NCBI GenBank assembly: GCA_014379075.1
Contig: JACMMN010000149.1
Location: 1-10,435, forward strand
Direction: 5' to 3'
Origin: Pyrinomonadaceae bacterium
Lineage (GTDB): Bacteria; Acidobacteriota; Blastocatellia; Pyrinomonadales; Pyrinomonadaceae
Length of the DNA stretch: 10,435 bases
The notes beneath the pieces were generated by a model. That model saw only the letters and a list, made by a program, of their open reading frames with translations, had not been told where the DNA came from and made no database searches. The position numbers and the translations under genes were made by a program. Below, one piece after another: positions 1 through 4,757 of this stretch (its first letter is position 1; each line of letters starts with the position of its first letter).

Positions 1-1057
1 ATAGGAATAGGAACACGATGATCGCAGCGAATAATGCACCCAGAATTAAATGTTCCTCGATCGCTTCAAGCGAATTTTCGATAAATTCCGATTGATCGCG
101 GATTACGGCGACCTTTACATCGGCGGGAAGGTTGGGTTCGATGTCGGCCATTCGTTCCTTCACGCTGCGGATAACATTGATCGTGTTCGAACCGGATTGC
201 TTGCGAATACCGATCGAAACCGACTGTACACCGTCCAGAGACGCCGCCGCTTGCGGATCCGCCCCACCTTCCTGGACGCGGCCAATGTCGTTGATCTTTA
301 TAGGAAAATTATTGCGGGTGGCGATAACGATCTCGCCGAATTGATCCACCTCTGTCAATTTACTCAAAGTACGCAAGCCAAGTGTTCGCTGCCCTTCGAT
401 CAAGCTTCCGCCGGGAAGTTCCTGATTCTGAGCGCGAATGGCCGCCGACACGTCCGTCACCGAAAGACTGTAGGCACGCAGCCGTTCGGGATTGACGAAA
501 ACTTTGATCTGTCGCTGGCGCGAGCCTTGGATAAACACCTCGGCGACGCCGTCAGTTGATGCGAGACGGTCCTGGATGAGATTTTCGACGAGTGTGCTGA
601 GTTCTATGACATTAAGCGGAGCACTGATGACGTATTGCAGGATCGGCTGTGAATCGGGATCAGCTTTTTGCGCGACTGGCGGATCGGCCGTTTCGGGCAG
701 GCGGTTTACGACCGTACTTAGCTTCTGCTGTATTTCTTGAAACGCCTGGTCAGGGTCTTTCTCAAGATTGAACGTCAGGGTAACGTTCGAGCGTCCGCGA
801 GAAGAACTGGAGCGCATTTCTTCGACGCCGGGAACCGTGTTCAACGCGCCTTCGATAATGTCCGTGATCTCGGACTCGATCTCTTCGGGCGCCGCTCCGG
901 GGTTGCTCGTCGAAACCGAGACCGTAGGAAGATCGATCTTCGGAAACCTGTCAACCCCAAGCGTAAAAAAGCTAAAGCCCCCGACAACCGTCAAAAACAA
1001 GACGATCACGGTCGCAAAAACCGGACGATGTACACATATTTCAGCTAGCCATTGCAT
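1..1057 (-). CDS. RND efflux pump permease (HAE1/AcrB-like), N-terminal part, runs off left edge
   Basis: Inner-membrane proton-driven drug or metabolite exporter that works with the upstream adaptor and an outer-membrane channel. The frame is open from an ATG at 1057 to the window edge (352 codons, about a third of the usual ~1,030 residues), so the gene is cut by the window and not broken. The product begins MQWLAEICVHRPVFATVIV, the typical start of this family: short cytoplasmic lead, RPVFA, then the first membrane helix (about 12-30). The periplasmic porter domain follows, with the family-typical stretches FPKIDLPTVSV, NPGAAPEEIE, GVEEM, FNLEKDPDQA and QVQEGGADP-like motifs. The last visible residues (EEHLILGALFAAIIVFLFL) are the family's second membrane helix. 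The start has no clear Shine-Dalgarno sequence; the leader is heptamer-repeat DNA ending at 1061. It is probably co-transcribed with the adaptor gene, now separated by the inserted cassette. The substrate cannot be told. Confidence 0.93.
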   Translation of the reverse strand, partial: MQWLAEICVHRPVFATVIVLFLTVVGGFSFFTLGVDRFPKIDLPTVSVSTSNPGAAPEEIESEITDIIEGALNTVPGVEEMRSSSSRGRSNVTLTFNLEKDPDQAFQEIQQKLSTVVNRLPETADPPVAQKADPDSQPILQYVISAPLNVIELSTLVENLIQDRLASTDGVAEVFIQGSRQRQIKVFVNPERLRAYSLSVTDVSAAIRAQNQELPGGSLIEGQRTLGLRTLSKLTEVDQFGEIVIATRNNFPIKINDIGRVQEGGADPQAAASLDGVQSVSIGIRKQSGSNTINVIRSVKERMADIEPNLPADVKVAVIRDQSEFIENSLEAIEEHLILGALFAAIIVFLFL

Positions 1058-1060
1058 GAT

Positions 1061-1092
1061 AGTTCAAAGTTCAAAGTTCAAGGTTCAAAGTT
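1061..1092. repeat. Left heptamer-repeat arm of the cassette
   Basis: The 32-nt arm reads as AG, then TTCAAAG, TTCAAAG, TTCAAGG, TTCAAAG, then TT. It overlaps the last two bases of the four-helix-bundle stop codon (TAA on the minus strand, 1091-1093) and begins 4 nt from the pump's ATG. It pairs in inverted orientation with 1523-1554. Confidence 0.85.
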
Positions 1093-1480
1093 ATTTGAAT
1101 TTACTGCCGCGTAATTCGCTCTGCTGTAAATATCTCATTAGGCCCGCGATCAACCGGTTTGTTTCCAGTAATTTTTCGGACAACATTTGAAACTGACCCT
1201 GACTTATATAGGATTGATCCAAGGCAATATAAAGTTGACAGCGAACTTCGCCGCATGAACCCTTCGCTATACCTAGAAAATTCACAAATTCCTTATTGCC
1301 GCCGCGTTCAAATCCTTCCGCAATATTAGAAAGAATCGATATTGCCGCCCGTCTTATCTGATTGCAGAGAGCGAAATCTCCTGAAAAATTGCCATTAGAT
1401 GTAATTTCATAAATATATTTCGTGACATCTCTCGCTAATTTCCACGATTCGATATCCTCAAACTTCTCAATCTTCGCCAT
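1091..1480 (-). CDS. Four-helix-bundle protein (S23 / 23S rRNA intervening-sequence protein family)
   Basis: A 129-aa protein of the S23/IVP family (also related to the Avd accessory protein of diversity-generating retroelements), which folds as a four-helix bundle and is thought to bind nucleic acid; the cellular role of orphan copies is not established. Family hallmarks: the N-terminal KFEDIESWKLARD (6-18), the conserved core IRRAAISILSNIAEGFERGG (42-61), then NKEFVNFLGIAKGSCGEVR (62-80), QLYIALD (82-88), and a C-terminal helix ending SKFK. Length and start match the family, though no Shine-Dalgarno is visible before the ATG. It lies between the two genes of an efflux operon and is bounded by inverted heptamer arms. 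It is not inside a 23S rRNA gene here. Nothing links its function to efflux; its presence is better explained by insertion. Confidence 0.92.
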   Translation of the reverse strand: MAKIEKFEDIESWKLARDVTKYIYEITSNGNFSGDFALCNQIRRAAISILSNIAEGFERGGNKEFVNFLGIAKGSCGEVRCQLYIALDQSYISQGQFQMLSEKLLETNRLIAGLMRYLQQSELRGSKFK

Positions 1481-1522
1481 AAGTTTAAAACGCTTAAGCT
1501 GGCATTCAACATCACCCGCACA

Positions 1523-1554
1523 AACCTTGAACTTTGAACCTTGAACTAGGAACT
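1523..1554. repeat. Right heptamer-repeat arm of the cassette
   Basis: This 32-nt arm, read on the minus strand, is AG, TTCCTAG, TTCAAGG, TTCAAAG, TTCAAGG, TT. It is the inverted counterpart of 1061-1092, with two differences in the outer unit and one A/G change in each of the three inner units. The adaptor gene's stop codon (1546-1548) lies in its outer unit. Confidence 0.83.
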
Positions 1555-2868
1555 CACCCTTGCTCCCTCATAAAGCTGTTCCAGGTTGCTTGTAGCCACC
1601 GTTTCGTCGGCGTTAAGGCCGTCCAATATTTGGTAAAAATCCCCTTCCTCTGTTCCAAGCTGCAAAACCCTCAGTTTCACGATGCCGTCAACGACGACAA
1701 AGGCACGGTACGATTGCGTACTTAAATCGTTATATACGGCTGTTTTCGGAACAAATATTCCGGTGCCGCCGCCTTCCTTGATAATTCTTGCCGACCCGAA
1801 CATTCCGGTACGCAGCAGATTTTCGCCATTATCTATCCTTGCTTCTACCACGGCTGAACGAGATGTCGTATCCAATGCCGGGTTGACCGAAGTCACCGTT
1901 CCGGCGAAATTCCTGTCCTTGAAGGCATCGACCTGAACCGAAACACCGCGTCCCAGTTGGACGGCAGGAATATCCGCCTCCGCGATCTGTATCTGAATTT
2001 TTATCGGATTTGAGCGAAGCAGCGTTGCTATTACAGTTGCAGTCGAAACAAATTCACCCACCGCAACCGGACGGTCACTGATAAAGCCGGAAAAAGGAGC
2101 CCGAATTACCGTATCGGCCACCGCCTGCTGTGCCGTAGCGACTTGCGTTTGGGCCGCTTCGACCGCAGCCTCGGCGCTTTTAATAGCCTGGTTGTTCTGT
2201 TTTGCCGTGTTGACTGTAATGCCGCGAATCTGCAGCAAACTGTTCGAACGCGCCCTGGCCGTATCGCGCGCCGTTTTGAATTGCTCGTATGTGACCATCG
2301 CCACATCGCCGGTTTCAACGAGTTCCCGATAACGTTTTTCGTTCGCCTCAGCCTGACGCTGCTCGGCAAGCCCCTGTTGATAAAGAGCCTCGGCCGATCT
2401 CACTTCCGGGATCGAAGACGCGCTGAATGAACCGTTTGCCGTGAGTCCCAGACGGGCTTCGGCCTGCCGAACCGCGGCGACCTCTTGTTTGACGTTTGCT
2501 CTGGCCGTGGAAAGCTGAAGCAGGGCGTCTCTATCATCGATCTTCGCAATAAGGCTGCCTTGAGATACAAACTCCCCGACGTTCGCATAAACGTTCGCGA
2601 CCTTTCCGGCTACTTTCGGAGCTATATTTGAAGTTTCATCGGCCACAAGGCTTCCCGACGCCTGTATATAGGCCGGGACCTGTCGGGATTCTGTTTTCGC
2701 GACCGAAATGGTGATAGGTGCGTCGGCATTCTCCGTGTTCGCGTTCGAATTCCCGCGGCGGCCATCGGCCGATTCCGCCCCGCCGCATGCCGCGCAAAAC
2801 GCCGCGAAAGCGATACCCGCCAATATTTTCGACGCCGCCTTGTTTCGCGGCTCAGTTAAATTCCACAT
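1546..2868 (-). CDS. RND efflux periplasmic adaptor (membrane fusion protein), lipoprotein
   Basis: A 440-aa adaptor that links the RND pump to an outer-membrane channel across the periplasm. Residues 15-28 are a hydrophobic signal ending CAAC, so Cys28 is the likely lipidated residue; the lipobox is atypical because the -3 position is Cys and not Leu. A Ser/Asn-rich linker follows. The first half of the lipoyl/barrel-sandwich domain is about 65-112 (GSLVADETSNIAPKVAGKV, VGEFVSQGSLIAKID), then a long Ala/Gln-rich helical hairpin (about 115-250). The second lipoyl half is 252-282 (VIRAPFSGFISDRPVAVGEFV), followed by a beta-barrel (about 288-362) and a membrane-proximal domain (about 370-438). 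The gene precedes the pump gene in the same direction, the usual order. The stop codon falls inside the repeat arm, so the last two Ser residues may be recent. No clear Shine-Dalgarno precedes the ATG. Confidence 0.93.
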   Translation of the reverse strand: MWNLTEPRNKAASKILAGIAFAAFCAACGGAESADGRRGNSNANTENADAPITISVAKTESRQVPAYIQASGSLVADETSNIAPKVAGKVANVYANVGEFVSQGSLIAKIDDRDALLQLSTARANVKQEVAAVRQAEARLGLTANGSFSASSIPEVRSAEALYQQGLAEQRQAEANEKRYRELVETGDVAMVTYEQFKTARDTARARSNSLLQIRGITVNTAKQNNQAIKSAEAAVEAAQTQVATAQQAVADTVIRAPFSGFISDRPVAVGEFVSTATVIATLLRSNPIKIQIQIAEADIPAVQLGRGVSVQVDAFKDRNFAGTVTSVNPALDTTSRSAVVEARIDNGENLLRTGMFGSARIIKEGGGTGIFVPKTAVYNDLSTQSYRAFVVVDGIVKLRVLQLGTEEGDFYQILDGLNADETVATSNLEQLYEGARVSS

Positions 2869-3049
2869 AAGGTTTCGTTAAGATGCTAATTTTACAACAC
2901 TTGCCCCGCCGCTATAAGCAAAACTGTGTAAATTTTTGTAAATAGCCAATTATCCCATTGGCTGACGTAAAGGTATTCCGCCTGCAAAAAAAGGTAAGTT
3001 GGGTTAATATAACAGTAATAAAAAGACGAATTGAAAAGGACGGAAATCA
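2869..3049. promoter_or_regulatory. Divergent promoter region between adaptor and rhodanese, with a 20-bp palindrome
   Basis: This 181-bp AT-rich gap separates two divergently transcribed genes and must hold both promoters. It contains a perfect 7-bp inverted repeat, AGCCAAT (2944-2950) and ATTGGCT (2957-2963), with a 6-bp centre: a candidate operator for a dimeric repressor or a weak hairpin. An AT-rich TTAATATAAC stretch (3004-3013) is a possible -10 area for rhodanese, and the ATTTTAC stretch near 2889-2895 reads as a TAAAAT box toward the efflux operon. Good -35 boxes could not be assigned. A Shine-Dalgarno AAAGGA at 3035-3040 supports the rhodanese start. Confidence 0.45.
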
Positions 3050-3373
3050 ATGATCGAGGAAATTTCAGCAACCAATCTAAAAGCTCGACTCGACGCGGGC
3101 GACGATATCCAGTTAATAGACGTGCGTCAGCCCGACGAATACGCTTTCGCCAAGATCGACGGCGCCAAACTTATCCCGCTCGGCGATGTGATAAGACGAA
3201 TGGATGAGATAGACCCGAAACGCGAAACCATCATCAACTGCAAAATGGGCGGCCGCAGCGCGAAAGCAATAGAAATATTAAAACAGGCAGGTTTTACGGG
3301 CGAAATGAAAAACCTAAAAGGCGGAATAACGGCCTGGTCGAACGAGGTCGATCCGAAAGTGCCAAAGTATTAG
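3050..3373 (+). CDS. Single-domain rhodanese-like sulfurtransferase
   Basis: A 107-aa protein consisting of one rhodanese domain, the size of GlpE/PspE-type enzymes; these carry a persulfide on an active-site cysteine and pass sulfur to acceptors such as thiols. Residues 21-31 (QLIDVRQPDEY) are the conserved CH2A-like motif, and the active-site loop is CKMGGRS, with Cys64 as catalytic residue and Arg69 closing the C-x4-R loop. The C-terminal LKGGITAWSNEVDP is the family's CH2B-like motif. The loop resembles the rhodanese domain fused to MoeB/MoeZ proteins. There is no signal peptide, so it is cytoplasmic. The start has AAAGGA 9 nt upstream. The gene ends 10 bp before the next one on the same strand, so the two may be co-transcribed. 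The physiological acceptor is unknown. Confidence 0.93.
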   Translation: MIEEISATNLKARLDAGDDIQLIDVRQPDEYAFAKIDGAKLIPLGDVIRRMDEIDPKRETIINCKMGGRSAKAIEILKQAGFTGEMKNLKGGITAWSNEVDPKVPKY

Positions 3374-3383
3374 GTTAACCGGA

Positions 3384-3803
3384 ATGACGAGTAAAGTTTT
3401 CTTATTGATGATAGCCATTCCTTTGATGGCATTGTTCACGAAACTCGGTTGGGATGAATATCAACAAACCCGGGCCGCTGCACAGGTTGCGCATGTGCAG
3501 GCAATCTTCCGCGAAATCCGGCAGATACCGGGCGCGGAAGCGGTCGGCGGCACATCCATTTCCGTTAACGAATACTCCACGGCTTTGTGGCGGCGCTATA
3601 AAGCCAATATTAAATGCCTTGAATTTCGACCGCATTTCGACTCCGAAGCACTGCGGCAGGGTTTCGATTTTTCTAAGGAATACCCATCACACGGCGGCCT
3701 TGCAGTGGAATACAGAAATACGGAGTTCGAAATTCGAGTGTTATGCAGCCCCGCCGACGACGGTTACTCATTCAGCGTAAATTGGTCTGGTCTGGATCGT
3801 TAA
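3384..3803 (+). CDS. Small membrane-anchored protein of unknown function
   Basis: Not recognised. The 139-aa product begins with a short basic lead and one hydrophobic helix (about 4-19, VFLLMIAIPLMALF), without a cleavage site or lipobox, so it is probably an N-terminal anchor with the rest in the periplasm. The remainder is a mixed-charge globular stretch with two cysteines (Cys78 in KCLEF and Cys117 in VLCSP) and ends with an alternating pattern suggesting beta strands (YSFSVNWSG). The start lies 10 bp after the rhodanese stop and no strong Shine-Dalgarno is visible, so translational coupling is possible. Base composition is like the neighbours. Convergent with the iron-sulfur gene after a 102-bp gap. 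Confidence 0.72.
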   Translation: MTSKVFLLMIAIPLMALFTKLGWDEYQQTRAAAQVAHVQAIFREIRQIPGAEAVGGTSISVNEYSTALWRRYKANIKCLEFRPHFDSEALRQGFDFSKEYPSHGGLAVEYRNTEFEIRVLCSPADDGYSFSVNWSGLDR

Positions 3804-3905
3804 TACGGAAAACATTTGCTCGAAATCATTAAACCCTCGCTAAAAATTCCGAATCACCTTACCCGTTAACAAAAACCCAAAAATCTCTTTGATTTAAATA
3901 ATATG

Positions 3906-4196
3906 CTAAGCCTGAAATTCGGAGCTTATTTCTGAGCTCATGCGGAGGATTTGCATTCCCTCATGAACATCCGTGCGGCAGGCCATGACGGCTTTTTCCT
4001 TATCGCCGTTTTTTATCCAGACCTGGCAGTTTAGACATTCGCCGTTCCAGCAGAAATCGCCATAGGAGATCGCTTCCATATCGAGGAACTGAAACCCCCG
4101 CAAAATCGAATTGTTTTCAGGGACCTGATGAGCCTTACCGCAAATTTCGATTTCGATCAGGCGTTTGTACGATTCGAATATTTCGTTGTCGGTCAT
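3906..4196 (-). CDS. Small [2Fe-2S] ferredoxin-like protein
   Basis: A 96-aa electron-transfer-type protein with a 2Fe-2S cluster domain. Four cysteines are arranged CWNGECLNC then MAC, that is C-x4-C-x2-C-x15-C, like plant-type and Fer2-family domains, with the flanking ACRTDVHEGM typical of such domains. The start chosen is the ATG at 4196 (MTDNEIFESYKRLIE). A GTG at 4262 in the same frame would add 22 residues, but those codons lie over a GC-rich palindromic stretch that looks like repeat DNA and not protein. Neither start has a good Shine-Dalgarno sequence. The gene stands alone, divergent from the glutaredoxin gene about 195 bp away. The redox partner is unknown. Confidence is high for the family and lower for the start. 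Confidence 0.82.
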   Translation of the reverse strand: MTDNEIFESYKRLIEIEICGKAHQVPENNSILRGFQFLDMEAISYGDFCWNGECLNCQVWIKNGDKEKAVMACRTDVHEGMQILRMSSEISSEFQA

Positions 4197-4205
4197 AGGA
4201 TTTAC

Positions 4206-4241
4206 CGGGAACGCAGGCATCTGCCCGCAAGCGGGGTCCGC
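4206..4241. repeat. GC-rich palindromic stretch upstream of the ferredoxin gene
   Basis: This short block is much richer in GC than its surroundings and contains the self-complementary CCCGCAAGCGGG (4224-4235) next to an imperfect GCAGGCATCTGC. Read on the minus strand it encodes ADPACGQMPAFP. From memory, peptides of the AGKMPALPG type are produced by dispersed palindromic repeats in several environmental phyla. That identification cannot be tested here. Confidence 0.35.
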
Positions 4242-4333
4242 AACTCGATAAGGTTGAGGCACAGTAAGTTTAGAAGCTAAAAAGTCTTCGCGTTTATGCT
4301 CATGCAGACAGGGGATTGCGTTCCAAGTACGCT

Positions 4334-4378
4334 TTGAACTTTCTGCCGACTCCGCTAAAATATGCTACATAAAGGGAG
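4334..4378 (+). promoter_or_regulatory. Putative sigma-70-type promoter and ribosome binding site of the glutaredoxin gene
   Basis: TTGAAC at 4334-4339 and TAAAAT at 4356-4361 are separated by 16 bp, close to the sigma-70 consensus. AGGGAG at 4373-4378 is a plausible Shine-Dalgarno sequence 12 nt before the ATG, slightly long spacing. Position relative to the gene supports the call; no experiment does. Confidence 0.45.
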
Positions 4379-4390
4379 TAATTACAAATT

Positions 4391-4612
4391 ATGTCTTTAG
4401 TTATCTACGGTAAACCTGACTGCCCTTATTGCGCGCAGGCCCGCAAATATTACAACGAAAACAACATCGACTTCATCGAATACGATGCGCAGAACGATAA
4501 GCAGCGTCAGCGCGAGATGCTTGAATATTCCGGCGGCGAGCTGGTGGTGCCGTGCATCGTTGAGAATGGAGCGTACATCGGATCGGGCTGGGGCGACCCA
4601 CCCCGCGGCTGA
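4391..4612 (+). CDS. Glutaredoxin-like thiol protein (CPYC), close to the Uxx-star family
   Basis: A 73-aa thioredoxin-fold protein for thiol-disulfide exchange, probably cytoplasmic. It has the glutaredoxin active site CPYC (residues 11-14) after the first strand (LVIYGKPD), and the cis-proline segment VPCIVENG (53-60). The ending GAYIGSGWGDPPRG resembles the glycine-rich tail of the Uxx-star glutaredoxin-like (seleno)protein family more than the GGCDD-type tail of standard glutaredoxins. In that family the first Cys is sometimes selenocysteine; here both active-site positions are ordinary Cys codons. An extra Cys55 follows the cis-Pro. The length is at the short end for the fold but the core is complete. 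It has its own promoter-like sequence. The substrate is unknown. Confidence 0.87.
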   Translation: MSLVIYGKPDCPYCAQARKYYNENNIDFIEYDAQNDKQRQREMLEYSGGELVVPCIVENGAYIGSGWGDPPRG

Positions 4613-4654
4613 ACGATCATACCCGATTAACCGGCAGTTTGTCGGCCTTCTTAA

Positions 4655-4745
4655 TTTTGGAATTCGGATTTTGGATTTTGGATTTCTGCGCATAGACTGT
4701 TTAGGCGCCTTTAGGATCGTTCAATCCAAAATCCGCAATCCAAAA
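4655..4745. repeat. 91-bp heptamer inverted-repeat module without a gene
   Basis: Two arms built from a TTTTGGA/GGATTTT-type heptamer face each other: 4655-4677 and 4723-4745 match at 21 of 23 positions when one is reverse-complemented. The left side continues with a further heptamer (to 4685), and the right arm has about three units. The core of roughly 37 bp between the arms has no gene. As RNA the module could form a long hairpin. It occupies most of the gap between the glutaredoxin stop and the kinase ATG and ends 12 bp before that ATG. The architecture matches the arms of the cassette at 1061-1554, though the heptamer sequence differs. Confidence 0.8.
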
Positions 4746-4757
4746 CCGTAAATCGAT

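Larger units (their letters stand above)
1061..1554. mobile_element. 494-bp cassette with heptamer inverted arms carrying a four-helix-bundle gene
   Basis: The stretch between adaptor and pump genes is bounded by two 32-nt arms (1061-1092 and 1523-1554) in inverted orientation, matching at 27 of 32 positions. Each arm is a tandem array of a 7-mer of the type TTCAAAG/TTCAAGG. The only gene inside is the four-helix-bundle protein on the minus strand, read in the same direction as the interrupted operon. The 3' end of the adaptor gene, including its TAG stop, lies in the outer end of one arm, and the pump's ATG is 4 nt beyond the other arm. No target-site duplication is evident and no transposase is present. 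That this is an acquired, possibly mobile unit is inference. S23-type genes are known both as insertions in 23S rRNA genes and as orphans elsewhere. Confidence 0.5.

Noticed and set aside
50..1190. Open reading frames on the plus strand over the pump gene
   Set aside because: They are antisense to a well-matched RND permease frame that stays open from 1057 to the window edge; the plus-strand products are Arg/His-rich without family features.
1061..1554. CRISPR array or diversity-generating retroelement suggested by short repeats and an Avd-like protein
   Set aside because: The repeats are contiguous 7-mers without spacers, and there is no reverse transcriptase or template/variable repeat pair in the window.
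3804..3905. Terminator between the convergent small membrane protein and ferredoxin genes
   Set aside because: Only a weak AAATC/GATTT pair is present without GC stem or clear T-run.
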